Of a stretch of DNA of 47,095 bases, positions 1-8,261 are shown one piece after another. This DNA comes from JAQWBS01 sp047975765 (GTDB taxonomy: Bacteria; Pseudomonadota; Alphaproteobacteria; RF32; CAG-239). The notes beneath the pieces are model-generated. The model ran no database searches. It was given only the letters and a program-made list of their open reading frames with translations, and was not told the DNA's origin. Position 1 is the first letter of the stretch; each line of letters begins with the position of its first letter. The stretch is from NCBI GenBank assembly GCA_047975765.1, contig JBKEEF010000011.1:1-47095 (forward strand), in the 5' to 3' direction. The translations under genes and the position numbers were made by a program.

Positions 1-333
1 CGTCAAGCAACTATCCGTAAAATAATAAAATCAGAACTTTGCTTTGTCATTATGGAAGAAAAGACTGTAAATCCAAAATCTAGCACAATCCAACTTGTTT
101 ATTCATCTGGTGGTAAAACAACAAAAACTTGTGGCAAAATGTTTAAATATGTTGCCCCAACAAGTTTAGAGTATTACAGAGAATTTTCTGCGGAAACTCC
201 TGCTGAAGAAGCAAAAAAAGCACTAACTAAAAGAGAAATTATCAAAAAAGATATTGATACGCAATACAATGGTGCTATTGCAGAATTCAACAAAGCATCA
301 AAGAATATTTCTCAAATTAACGCTGCAAAATAA
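1..333 (+). CDS. Partial hypothetical protein (5' end outside window)
   Basis: The reading frame is open from base 1 to the TAA ending at 333, so the gene probably starts upstream. An internal ATG at 52 would give 93 residues but has no clear ribosome binding site. The visible part is hydrophilic and Lys/Glu-rich, with a helical, coiled-coil-like C-terminal half and a single Cys near residue 27 counted from the internal Met. I recognise no family. It lies 14 bases before a secreted orphan and then a lytic transglycosylase on the same strand, so the three probably share a transcript. An envelope role is a guess from context only. Confidence 0.55.
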   Translation, partial: RQATIRKIIKSELCFVIMEEKTVNPKSSTIQLVYSSGGKTTKTCGKMFKYVAPTSLEYYREFSAETPAEEAKKALTKREIIKKDIDTQYNGAIAEFNKASKNISQINAAK

Positions 334-347
334 ACTAGGTTGCTGAT

Positions 348-1022
348 ATGGTCTGTTTTAGGAAAACATATTTATATTTTGCTATACTTCTTTCTTCAGT
401 TTTAGTTGGAGAGGTTCAGGCTCAAGTTTTAGGAGATTCAGTTGAAACTTCTGAAACAGCTCAAAAACAAAGCACCTCAAAAGCAAATGAAAATCCTTGG
501 TTGAGAAACCCAAGAAGTGTTGCTAAACCAACTGAAAAGAAAGAGGAAGTTGCTCCAGACTGGGCAAAAACTCAAGCTGAAAAAGAAGCTAAAAAATATA
601 CTCCTCAAACCCAAAGACCAACTCTTGATGGTGTTCAAAGAGGACACGTTAGCATGGTTCCAATTGCTGGCGAGAAAACTTCTCAAACTCAAGATCGTTT
701 TATTTTCATATACTACTCAAACTTCAACATTCATACAAGTATGTCTGGAAGAGTGATGTGTGATGTTAAATTTATTGTTCTTTCAACACTTGATCAAAGA
801 ATTAATAACTTAAGTTTCAGACTAAAGTGGCCAAGTATGGAAACAGGTTTAAACTATGAAGGTGTTGCTCCAAATACTGAAACATTTTATGACTACACAC
901 TGCTTGGAGAAGGATGCTATTCTATGGACAAAGCACCTAACATCATTGTCAACAGATGTCGTGTTAAAGGGATGACTTCAAGAGATTGTGCAAGCAAAAT
1001 TAAATGGCTAAGGAAACAATAG
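348..1022 (+). CDS. Hypothetical exported protein
   Basis: Encodes 224 residues. The N-terminus has a basic start, a hydrophobic stretch and a likely signal peptidase I site near VQAQ (about residue 26). A low-complexity Lys/Glu/Thr/Pro linker follows to about residue 90. The C-terminal 110 residues look folded, with strand-like segments and four Cys, two of them in the final 30 residues. I do not recognise the family. The preceding SD is weak. It lies between a partial orphan and a lytic transglycosylase that starts 7 bases after its stop, which suggests co-expression and a periplasmic or envelope job. The protein could belong to a secretion or conjugation-type apparatus, but nothing in the sequence proves that. 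Confidence 0.6.
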   Translation: MVCFRKTYLYFAILLSSVLVGEVQAQVLGDSVETSETAQKQSTSKANENPWLRNPRSVAKPTEKKEEVAPDWAKTQAEKEAKKYTPQTQRPTLDGVQRGHVSMVPIAGEKTSQTQDRFIFIYYSNFNIHTSMSGRVMCDVKFIVLSTLDQRINNLSFRLKWPSMETGLNYEGVAPNTETFYDYTLLGEGCYSMDKAPNIIVNRCRVKGMTSRDCASKIKWLRKQ

Positions 1023-1029
1023 ATAATTA

Positions 1030-2784
1030 ATGAAAATCATATTTAAAGCAGTGTTTTACTACATCTTTTGCTTCCTCCTTTTTGGGGAAGCAAAATTAGT
1101 TGAAGCAAAAGATTTTCAAGTTGAAGTTATTGATAGAAAAATTTATCAGAGAATTCTAAAAGACATTAACTTAACTGAGAAAGAATTTAATGCCTATAAA
1201 AAAACCTTTGATGCTATTGAAAAAGAAAACATCAAAGAACAAAATGCCCAAATAAAACAAATTCATAACGATATTTTCATGGGACATATTCAAGCAGAAA
1301 GGTACCTATCTCAAAGTTATAGAAGCACTTTCACTGAGTTAAATGATTGGCTAAAAAAATATAACAAATATCCTCAAAGACACAAAATTTATAAACTAGC
1401 TAAGAGAAAAGCTGGAAAAAAAGAAGTACCAACTGTTCCCGCTAAAGCAGTCATCAAACATGTTCCTTCTGGATATAGCTGGTATATTGATAGCTATAGC
1501 AATCTCAATTCAATTGACAGAAAATATGTAAAGAACAATGTCAGAAACTATTTGCGTTTCATCAACACAGGCAAAACAAAGCTTGCCAGAGGCATTTTAG
1601 AAGATAAAAGATTTATCTCTTTGATGCCAAAAGCAAATTATGCTGCAATGTGTGGTACAATCGCCACAGTGTATTTCATTGATAACCATGATATTCTCGC
1701 TCTTAAGTGGGCTGAAAGAGGAATTGACAGGCATGATGATGCAACAGCCTACTGGTTCGGGGGCTTAGCTGCATGGCGACTAAATGATTATGAAAAAGCT
1801 GCAGAAATGTTTGATGCTTTAAGCAAGATGGATATTGATGATGAATGGCTTCTCTCAGCAGGTGGCTATTGGGCTTTTCGTGCTTATAGTAAGATGGGAG
1901 ACAAAAGAGATGCTATAGAATCCTTAGAAACTGCAAAAAAATACAAAAGAACATTTTATGGAATACTAGCTTTATATCAACTCAAGGAAAAAATAGATTA
2001 TACTTGGGATTTCAGCCCTCACCTTAACAACTTCTATTCTGAAGATCACGAATCAGTCATCTTAAACTCTATGCCTCTCAAAAGAGTCATTCTCCTTTCT
2101 ATGCTAGGTAAAAATGACTTAGCTGAAAAAGAACTTACAATGGCTTATAAAAATCTCACAGATAAAGAAAAAGAGATGGCAATGTTTGTTTGTGGACAAT
2201 ATGGAATTCATTCCCTTGCCATTAGAATTGCAGGAAATTTACAAGAAAAAGATAATAGTTATTCTTATGACTATATTTCATACCCTATCCCAACATGGAG
2301 CCAAAAACTTTCCTCCGACAAAGCATTAGTGCTTGCACTCATTCGTCAAGAATCTCGTTTTCAGGAAACAGCCAAAAGCTCTGCTGGAGCAAGTGGATTA
2401 ATGCAACTAATGCCAAACACTGCTTTCCATATCACAAAAAACAGAAACTTACGAGGAAAAGGAGAAGCTCTCTTTGAGCCTAAGCTCAATATTCTAATTG
2501 GGCAGAAATATGTAGAATATCTGATGAAAAAACCTTTCGTTAATGGAAATTTATTTTATCTTTTAACAGCTTATAATGCTGGCCCTGGAAACCTTATAAA
2601 ATGGAAGAAAAAAGTTAGAGATAATAACGATCCACTCCTCTTTATTGAAGCCATTCCTGCACGTCAAACTCGTATTTATATTGAACGTGTTATGGCAAAC
2701 TATTGGATTTATAATCTTCGTATGGGTACTGAAAGCCTTAGCATTGAGCAAGTTGCTGCAGGTATTTGGCCAACACTTGATTAA
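1030..2784 (+). CDS. Soluble lytic murein transglycosylase (SLT family)
   Basis: This 584-residue periplasmic enzyme should cleave the MurNAc-GlcNAc bond of peptidoglycan to give 1,6-anhydro products. A signal peptide covers about residues 1-26. The long middle (about 150-420) is helical with TPR-like patterns, as in the ring-shaped Slt70 superhelix. The C-terminal catalytic domain shows the family 1 motifs: RQESRF with the catalytic Glu441, GLMQLMP at 456-462 and AYNAGPG at 514-520. Length fits the Slt70-type group. The start at 1030 lies 7 bases after the previous stop and has no good SD, so translational coupling is likely. The enzyme may serve cell-wall turnover or make room for an envelope complex encoded just upstream; the choice is open. 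Confidence 0.88.
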   Translation: MKIIFKAVFYYIFCFLLFGEAKLVEAKDFQVEVIDRKIYQRILKDINLTEKEFNAYKKTFDAIEKENIKEQNAQIKQIHNDIFMGHIQAERYLSQSYRSTFTELNDWLKKYNKYPQRHKIYKLAKRKAGKKEVPTVPAKAVIKHVPSGYSWYIDSYSNLNSIDRKYVKNNVRNYLRFINTGKTKLARGILEDKRFISLMPKANYAAMCGTIATVYFIDNHDILALKWAERGIDRHDDATAYWFGGLAAWRLNDYEKAAEMFDALSKMDIDDEWLLSAGGYWAFRAYSKMGDKRDAIESLETAKKYKRTFYGILALYQLKEKIDYTWDFSPHLNNFYSEDHESVILNSMPLKRVILLSMLGKNDLAEKELTMAYKNLTDKEKEMAMFVCGQYGIHSLAIRIAGNLQEKDNSYSYDYISYPIPTWSQKLSSDKALVLALIRQESRFQETAKSSAGASGLMQLMPNTAFHITKNRNLRGKGEALFEPKLNILIGQKYVEYLMKKPFVNGNLFYLLTAYNAGPGNLIKWKKKVRDNNDPLLFIEAIPARQTRIYIERVMANYWIYNLRMGTESLSIEQVAAGIWPTLD

Positions 2785-2850
2785 TTTACAGTTTTAAAAA
2801 ATTGTAACAAAACTTTCATATCTGAAAAACTGTACAAAATCAAAAATTTA

Positions 2851-2880
2851 TGATAGTCTATAAGTGCTATCAATTTTTTT
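2851..2880 (+). terminator. Possible weak terminator after the transglycosylase gene
   Basis: TGATAG at 2851-2856 pairs with CTATCA at 2867-2872 around a 10-base loop, and a run of seven T follows. The stem is short, so this is a weak call. Confidence 0.4.
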
Positions 2881-2924
2881 ATTCTATTTTTTATTTTATT
2901 ATTAACAATTAAAAACACACACAT

Positions 2925-3380
2925 ATGTTGAATGCATTTTTTGTTCTAGTAGTTATCTTTGCTGGATTCATGATTCTTTATTGGTTATTAATGGCAAAAG
3001 ATAATGGTGCTCGTGGCGTTGGTGGATTTGTAGGTCTTTTTTTTACTGATGAATCAGCTGCAAGATTTTCACAGTTTGTGGCTATTGGAGTTATCATTGG
3101 AATTTTCTACGGATTTTATGTAGGTGGTTCAGATGCTCCTAGATTGGGTGAAAATATTTTCTGGTCTGTTGTTAAATTTGTTGCAATTGGAGCTATTTTA
3201 GCAACAATTGTAAATATTATATATTATATTTTTCGTTTGGATGAAGAACCAAGTGAAAGAGTGAAATATAATGCTGATGACAGAAAAAAAGATTTGGAAA
3301 AAATTTCTGAAAAAAATGCGAAAGCAAATTCAGTTTATTCAAATTCAGAAAAAACGCCAAAAACATGGTGTAATCTATAA
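2925..3380 (+). CDS. Small membrane protein of unknown function
   Basis: Encodes 151 residues with three hydrophobic segments (about 2-23, 47-67 and 82-104) and a charged cytoplasmic-looking tail rich in Lys, Glu and Asp. Two Gly-rich stretches lie between the first and second helices. I recognise no family. There is no Shine-Dalgarno sequence before the ATG; the leader instead carries TTATTAAC at 2899-2906, 18 bases before the start. Six other orphan genes in this window share that arrangement. A strong terminator follows directly, so it looks monocistronic. Confidence 0.65.
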   Translation: MLNAFFVLVVIFAGFMILYWLLMAKDNGARGVGGFVGLFFTDESAARFSQFVAIGVIIGIFYGFYVGGSDAPRLGENIFWSVVKFVAIGAILATIVNIIYYIFRLDEEPSERVKYNADDRKKDLEKISEKNAKANSVYSNSEKTPKTWCNL

Positions 3381-3381
3381 G

Positions 3382-3420
3382 AAAGGGACGAATACTTATG
3401 TATTCGCCCCTTTTCTTTTA
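3382..3420 (+). terminator. Rho-independent terminator
   Basis: AAAGGG and CGAATAC (3382-3395, one mismatched base between them) pair with GTATTCG and CCCTTT (3400-3413) across a TTAT loop, followed by a T-rich tract. It begins 2 bases after the stop of the membrane-protein gene and could also serve the converging FlaF-like gene. Confidence 0.85.
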
Positions 3421-3437
3421 CCTTATTATCTATAAAA

Positions 3438-4121
3438 TTAAGCTATGCGATTGGCAACCAAACCTTCGGTCACTTGAAGGTTTGTGTTAATAATATTGTC
3501 CAAAACCTTTGAATCATAACCATTCAAATTTTGTCCCACTTCAACTGTCTTAGCAGAGATATAATCTGCCAACTTAACCAGATTATCCTTAGCCTCTGAA
3601 CTCATCGTAGAAGTGCTCTTTTTTGCTTTTGTCTTAAGATATACCCAAACTTTCATATTGCTATCCAAAGCAGAAACAAGCTCTGTTGCGTTATTGCTCT
3701 CTTTAGCATTAGAAAGACTAATTGCACACTGAAGAAGTGAAATTGCTTCTTCAAAAGCAAGATGATTTTCACTTTGTTCCAATATACCAGATGAAATCTG
3801 CATATTGAGATTAACCAAGCAATTCAAATCCTCTTTTGTAAGATTCACACCTTTAGAAAGAATTGTTCTGGCAACAAATTTTGAAAGTTTTATCAAATTA
3901 TTTTTTACAGTCTCTGGAAGCAAGTTCTTTGCACTTTTAGCTGATGTTTCTATCTCTACCCAAAGTTTTAAGTAACTGTCCAACGCATATAAAAGATTTT
4001 CTTTAGAACCGCTTTCATAAGCCTTAGAAAGTGATGAAGCATGATTAAGAAGAACTTTCGCTTCGTTTTTTGCTTCATTTGTGAAACTTTCCACAAATAC
4101 TTCATTTGAGTTGTTTGTCAT
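3438..4121 (-). CDS. Tandem double FlaF-domain protein (flagellin biosynthesis regulator family)
   Basis: The chosen start gives 227 residues; it is preceded by AAGGAAG, while the longer frame adds 18 residues without an SD. The protein is a head-to-tail repeat. Residues 31-114 contain LLYALDSYLKLW, NNLIKLSKFV and VNLNMQISSGIL; residues 136-221 contain LVSALDSNMKVW, DNLVKLADYI and NTNLQVTEGL. This is the pattern of alphaproteobacterial FlaF, a protein of about 110-120 residues that acts with FlbT in flagellin production and export. A two-domain fusion is not the usual form. It sits downstream of flgH on the same strand, which supports a flagellar role. Family assignment is from memory of the motif; function is inferred. 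Confidence 0.7.
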   Translation of the reverse strand: MTNNSNEVFVESFTNEAKNEAKVLLNHASSLSKAYESGSKENLLYALDSYLKLWVEIETSAKSAKNLLPETVKNNLIKLSKFVARTILSKGVNLTKEDLNCLVNLNMQISSGILEQSENHLAFEEAISLLQCAISLSNAKESNNATELVSALDSNMKVWVYLKTKAKKSTSTMSSEAKDNLVKLADYISAKTVEVGQNLNGYDSKVLDNIINTNLQVTEGLVANRIA

Positions 4122-4267
4122 ATAGTTAGCTTCCTTAAAAATATTATTATAAAAATATTTAGATACTCGACACATTATATATAGGTATCCACTAGAAGAG
4201 TTTAAATAATATCTCCTAAAATAATATTAATTTCTATTTTTTTTATTTTCAACTTTTAAATAGAATT

Positions 4268-4300
4268 GAACCCTGTTTAATTGGGGAGAAAACAGGGTTC
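4268..4300 (-). other. Perfect 11-bp inverted repeat between flgH and the FlaF-like gene
   Basis: GAACCCTGTTT (4268-4278) is exactly complementary to AAACAGGGTTC (4290-4300) with an 11-base loop. Neither strand shows a U-tract after it, so it is not a standard intrinsic terminator. On the minus strand it lies about 82 bases after the flgH stop and about 147 bases before the FlaF-like start, so it could be an RNA processing, stability or protein-binding site. Confidence 0.6.
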
Positions 4301-4381
4301 ATAGTTCCTAATTAACGGCAAAAATAAAAAAATGGGGAGATTTTATCTTTGCCCAAACATAATAATTTGGGTATGGAACTT

Positions 4382-5131
4382 TTAGAATGGTGAAATAACA
4401 TCCAAGAACGTTCTTCCATATCTTGGTTCTTGCATATCAGAAACTGTTCCGACACCACCATATGAAACTCTGAGTTCTGCAATTTTTGTAGATTCAATAG
4501 AGTTGTCTGATGAAATATCTGCTCTACGGATAATTCCCTTTACAGAGAGCTGTCTGAGTTCATAGTTCACTCGAATTTCTTGTGTTCCTTCAATAACAAG
4601 ATTTCCGTTACCAAGAACTTGAGTGACGACAGCGGCCATGGTCATATCGATTTTTTCCTTACGATCAATTTTTCCTTCACCACTGATATCTTGATTGGAT
4701 GTGACATCAAACAAGTTTTTTGTATTTACACCACCTGGCATTACTTTCTTCAGATAGTTTTCATATCCGCCAAGCGCATTAATACCCATAGATTGTGTAT
4801 TATTATCTCTGTTTTGTTCGGTTTTATTTTCCATTACAGCTGTGTCTTTAGCTGAAACCATAACCGTGATGATATCACCAACTTTTGAAGCTCGTTGATC
4901 TTTGAAAAAACCAGATGAGCCTTTTTTCCAAAGCGAGTTTGCTCCTGCATATTGCGTATTTTCATGAATTTCCATTGGAATTGGATCTTCTTTTCTAGCT
5001 TCAACTGGATTCACTAATGGTGAAATTTCTGGTTCTTTTCCAATTCTACCGAGCTTTGTCCAGACACCACAACCACTTAAAGAGGTCATTAGCATCAAAG
5101 CTAAACTGAGTTTTATTACTTTATTATTCAT
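4382..5131 (-). CDS. flgH: Flagellar L-ring protein FlgH (lipoprotein)
   Basis: FlgH forms the outer-membrane L-ring through which the flagellar rod turns. I chose the ATG at 5131 because GGAGG lies 8 bases before it; upstream in-frame ATGs would overlap flgA or crowd the SD. The 249-residue product begins with a lipoprotein signal ending in LSGC, with lipidated Cys21. The mature region carries FlgH signatures such as SLWKKGSSGFFKDQRA, VGDIITVMV, GNGNLVIEG and the C-terminal RYGRTFLDVISPF. It is the last gene of the flgF-flgG-flgA-flgH set, 16 bases after flgA. Its partner flgI is not in the window. Confidence 0.93.
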   Translation of the reverse strand: MNNKVIKLSLALMLMTSLSGCGVWTKLGRIGKEPEISPLVNPVEARKEDPIPMEIHENTQYAGANSLWKKGSSGFFKDQRASKVGDIITVMVSAKDTAVMENKTEQNRDNNTQSMGINALGGYENYLKKVMPGGVNTKNLFDVTSNQDISGEGKIDRKEKIDMTMAAVVTQVLGNGNLVIEGTQEIRVNYELRQLSVKGIIRRADISSDNSIESTKIAELRVSYGGVGTVSDMQEPRYGRTFLDVISPF

Positions 5132-5147
5132 CGTCATAGCCTCCCCA

Positions 5148-5855
5148 CTACTCTGCTTGAACATTGTCTTTATCAATAATGATTACAAAAATATTTTTCT
5201 TACTTTTTGTATTCATTACTTCAATTTTATCGCCTTTACCACCATCAGAAAGTGCTTGCCCTTTGGCAACAATTTGGATTCCTGCTGCTTGGTAAAGCAT
5301 ATTTACAGTGTCACCTTTTTTGATGAGGGTGTGTTTCCCAATATCTCGTGAACTTATCAATCTTCCTTCACGCAAAGGCTTTTTTGCTTCCATATCAACA
5401 ATTTTAGATTTATCTGTTAGATAGACAGGTTTAACCTTACTTTGGCGCATTGCAATCTGCTTCAAATCTGCTTCAGCAATCACATCACCTTTTTGAAGAT
5501 TTCTAGCTGGAACGTAAACATTAGAAATGACAAAGTATCTTCCTTGTAAATCTGTTTTCTTTTCAAGTTTGCCATCTACAAAGACTTCTGCAAAACAAGA
5601 AAACTTTCCATTCAGCTCATCAACATTCAAATTTGAAACCATAATTTTAAAACCTTTGGCATTTTCAAACTGAAAAGATGTTTGACCACCATATATTTCC
5701 AAATCCATTTCATCTTCATAGCCTTGGTTTGCAAATTCACCACGAATTGCAGACATAAAATCAGCAGGCGTTGCAGTCACAGTTTCGGCAAAAACTTCAG
5801 GGGTGCCAAAAATAAACACGCAAAGAAAAGAAAATATATTAAGCCATTTTTTCAT
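5148..5855 (-). CDS. flgA: Flagellar P-ring assembly chaperone FlgA
   Basis: This 235-residue periplasmic protein has an N-terminal signal peptide (cleavage near FAET, about residue 23). The C-terminal half is a SAF-type domain with VPARNLQKGDVIAEADLK, KPLREGRLISSRDI and KKGDTVNMLY. FlgA assists polymerisation of FlgI into the P-ring. The N-terminal part is poorly conserved in the family and is the least certain region. It lies between flgG (23 bases upstream) and flgH (16 bases downstream), the order common in alphaproteobacteria. Confidence 0.9.
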   Translation of the reverse strand: MKKWLNIFSFLCVFIFGTPEVFAETVTATPADFMSAIRGEFANQGYEDEMDLEIYGGQTSFQFENAKGFKIMVSNLNVDELNGKFSCFAEVFVDGKLEKKTDLQGRYFVISNVYVPARNLQKGDVIAEADLKQIAMRQSKVKPVYLTDKSKIVDMEAKKPLREGRLISSRDIGKHTLIKKGDTVNMLYQAAGIQIVAKGQALSDGGKGDKIEVMNTKSKKNIFVIIIDKDNVQAE

Positions 5856-5878
5856 TTATCTAACCTTTTTCCCTAACC

Positions 5879-6667
5879 TTATCTAAGTGTTGATACTGTT
5901 TGCAACATTTCGTCAGACGTTTTAATGATTTTTGAGTTCATTTCATAAGCTCTTTGAGCTGAAACTAACTCTGTGATTTCAGAAACTGGATTAACGTTTG
6001 ATGTTTCCAAATATCCTTGTTGAATTGAACCAAAACCTTCTGTATCTGGATTATCAGCAACAGGAGCGCCAGAAGCGACTGTTTCCAAGAACAAGTTTTG
6101 TCCCATAGCCTCTAGACCTGCTTCATTTGGAAAATTTGCAAGTTCAAGCTGACCTACGTTTATTTCGTCTGTTTCACCATCTTGTTTCACCCAAACCTCA
6201 CCAGAAGCATTGATATAAATTTCAACAGCATCTTCTGGAATTGTAATTTCTGGCTGAACTGTATAACCATCATGTGTCACAATTACACCGTCGCCATTTC
6301 TTTGGAAAGCACCATCTCTCGTATAAGCAGTTCCTTTTCCTTCCGGAAGTTCAATTTGAAAATATCCCTTTCCCTTAACAGCAAGGTCAAGTGTATTTGT
6401 TGTATTTGTCAAGCTTCCACCGTCTGTAATGCGGTAAATCGCTGCTGTCTTCACACCAAGACCAACCTGAATTCCAGAAGGAATGACAGTTTGCGATGAA
6501 GTTGAGGTTGAACCTGGACGAGTAATGTTTTGATACAACAAATCGTTGAATTCTGCACGTCTTTTTGTATAAGCCGTCGTGTTCATATTTGCAATGTTGT
6601 TGGAAATAACGTCAACGTTAGTCTGTTGAGCGAGCATCCCTGTTGCACCAATGTGTAATGATCTCAT
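5879..6667 (-). CDS. flgG: Flagellar distal rod protein FlgG
   Basis: FlgG builds the distal rod that passes through the P and L rings. The 262-residue length matches the usual 260-262. The N-terminal rod motif is MRSLHIGATGMLAQQTNVDV followed by ISNNIANMNTTAYTKRRAEF. The C-terminal motif is GYLETSNVNPVSEITELV and then SAQRAYEMNSKIIKTSDEML. The YTKRRAEFNDLLYQ stretch is typical of FlgG rather than FlgF. The gene follows flgF by 23 bases, with an AAAGGGGAT SD. Transcription is expected from the sigma-54 promoter in front of flgF. Confidence 0.96.
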   Translation of the reverse strand: MRSLHIGATGMLAQQTNVDVISNNIANMNTTAYTKRRAEFNDLLYQNITRPGSTSTSSQTVIPSGIQVGLGVKTAAIYRITDGGSLTNTTNTLDLAVKGKGYFQIELPEGKGTAYTRDGAFQRNGDGVIVTHDGYTVQPEITIPEDAVEIYINASGEVWVKQDGETDEINVGQLELANFPNEAGLEAMGQNLFLETVASGAPVADNPDTEGFGSIQQGYLETSNVNPVSEITELVSAQRAYEMNSKIIKTSDEMLQTVSTLR

Positions 6668-6690
6668 AATTTATCCCCTTTGATTATGAT

Positions 6691-7431
6691 TTATGCAAGT
6701 TGTGAATACATATCAATTGTATTCGAAATTCTAGTATGTTCTTGGTCAATCATCTGTTGAACGAATTCGTAAGAACGTTGAAGTTTAATCATCTTTGTCA
6801 TTTCTTCAATTGAGTTGACATTTGATTTTTCAATATACCCTTGAGCAACAACAGCTTCATCTGCTACATCCATTGTGTTTCCTGAAACATTTTCATACAT
6901 TGTTCCAGAAATTTTAAGCAACTTGTTGTTATCTTCAAAGTTAACGACTTTGATTTTTCCAATGACACCATTTTCTGTGGAAACATCACCTGTTTCAGAA
7001 ATTGAAATTTGTTTTTCACCTGGAGCAATAAAGAAAGGCTCATTGTTTTCTGAAAGCAAAACCGAACCATCATCCGTTACAAGCTTTCCGTCTGAATCTA
7101 GCGAAAAATTACCTTTTCTTGTATATTTTTCACCATTATCTGTTTCAACAGCGAAGAAACCTTCTCCTTTGATTGCCAAGTCCAAAGCATTTCCTGTACT
7201 GCTCATTGCACCTTCAGAAAAGTTTGTATATGTTGCAAAGTCTTGAGAAAAATAAACAGGGAGTTTGCCAAACTCTTTAGCACCTTCTGTTTTAATAATA
7301 TATGACTTAAACATCACATCATCTTGTTTATAACCAGATGTGTTCATGTTCGCCATATTATTGGAAACAACATCCATTTGTTTCCAAAGCCCCATTTGAC
7401 GTGATAACGCAATATATCTTGTATTATCCAT
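6691..7431 (-). CDS. flgF: Flagellar proximal rod protein FlgF
   Basis: FlgF is a proximal rod subunit. The start at 7431 has GGGGAGAG five bases upstream; an 18-residue N-terminal extension in the same frame has no ribosome binding site and would run towards the promoter. The 246-residue product has the rod motif ALSRQMGLWKQMDVVSNNMA near its N-terminus, a middle domain with GNALDLAIKGEGFFAVET, and the C-terminal GYIEKSNVNSIEEMTKMI helix. It is the first gene of the rod and ring operon and carries a sigma-54 promoter 50-65 bases before its start. Confidence 0.94.
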   Translation of the reverse strand: MDNTRYIALSRQMGLWKQMDVVSNNMANMNTSGYKQDDVMFKSYIIKTEGAKEFGKLPVYFSQDFATYTNFSEGAMSSTGNALDLAIKGEGFFAVETDNGEKYTRKGNFSLDSDGKLVTDDGSVLLSENNEPFFIAPGEKQISISETGDVSTENGVIGKIKVVNFEDNNKLLKISGTMYENVSGNTMDVADEAVVAQGYIEKSNVNSIEEMTKMIKLQRSYEFVQQMIDQEHTRISNTIDMYSQLA

Positions 7432-7480
7432 GAATTCTCTCCCCAAAGTTTTCGGATAATTAATAACTTGAATTGATATA

Positions 7481-7496
7481 TGCAATTACCGTGCCA
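7481..7496 (-). promoter_or_regulatory. Sigma-54 (RpoN) promoter of the flgF operon
   Basis: Read on the minus strand, TGGCAC (7496-7491) is followed by five bases and TTGCA (7485-7481). This matches the TGGCAC-N5-TTGCW consensus with the -24 GG and -12 GC at the right spacing. It lies 50 bases before the flgF ATG. Sigma-54 with an FlbD-like activator driving rod genes is established for Caulobacter; the activator here is not in the window. Confidence 0.85.
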
Positions 7497-7610
7497 AAAA
7501 ATATTTATAACTATTAAATTAAAAATATAGACAATGAAATAATTTTATGAGAATATCCTCCCATATTAAAAATTATAAGAAAATTATTATTCATCTTAAA
7601 ACTTACAATT

Positions 7611-8108
7611 ATGGGAATGACGATTTATAAAGAGACACAAGGTGTTTCAGGTGAAGTCAATTTTAATTATGCTAAAGAACTTCTGAATAGTGGAAATATC
7701 ATTAACATTCCCTATGCTGTTACCAAACCAGGTGTTTTGTATCAGAAAGAAAAAGAAGCGTCTTTATTTTTTCCAGCAATTTATCTTTCCAGTAAGAACA
7801 TCAACCAAGTTGATTGGGATGAATTGCAGCAAAAACTTGCCGGTGAAAAAATAGCCACTGTTGAAAGAAGCGAATGCTTTAATTTTATTTTCTCAGCAGG
7901 CTGCAAGATTAAACATCTTCTTCCTTTGGTACAAAGCTACCTTTCAAAACAAAAGCAACTTCCTAATATGGAAATGCTTTTCCTTCCCGAGCGTAGTAAA
8001 ACCATTATTTATTGCAGATTCAGCGATAAAAATAATGAGTTAAATTCCGTTTTTTGTGCGGATTTCATCCAAGAAATCCCCATCTATGAAAAAATGGAAA
8101 AAAAGTAA
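7611..8108 (+). CDS. Orphan protein, paralog of the next gene
   Basis: Encodes 165 residues with no signal peptide or membrane segment, so it is probably cytoplasmic. It shares with the product of 8262-8768 an FPAIYLSSK block, a following VERSE segment and a LPNMEMLFL block in the same order. This points to an ancient tandem duplication of one domain. I recognise no family. There is no SD; TTATTATT lies at 7584-7591, 19 bases before the ATG, as in the other SD-less orphan genes here. It is divergent from flgF and has its own terminator. Confidence 0.6.
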   Translation: MGMTIYKETQGVSGEVNFNYAKELLNSGNIINIPYAVTKPGVLYQKEKEASLFFPAIYLSSKNINQVDWDELQQKLAGEKIATVERSECFNFIFSAGCKIKHLLPLVQSYLSKQKQLPNMEMLFLPERSKTIIYCRFSDKNNELNSVFCADFIQEIPIYEKMEKK

Positions 8109-8124
8109 GGTTATAAAACAGATG

Positions 8125-8160
8125 CACTGCCCTATTCATTTGAATAAGGCAGTGTTTTTA
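8125..8160 (+). terminator. Rho-independent terminator
   Basis: CACTGCC (8125-8131) and TATTC pair with GAATA and GGCAGTG (to 8154) around an ATTT loop with one mismatch, followed by TTTTTA. It lies 17 bases after the orphan gene stop. Confidence 0.85.
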
Positions 8161-8261
8161 ATTTAAATAATTAATATTTCTAGACAACTTCTTTTTTTTA
8201 TGCAATTCTGGCTAAACTAATTAATTTTTCTTTTTATTATTAACTCAAAATTTTACTTATC

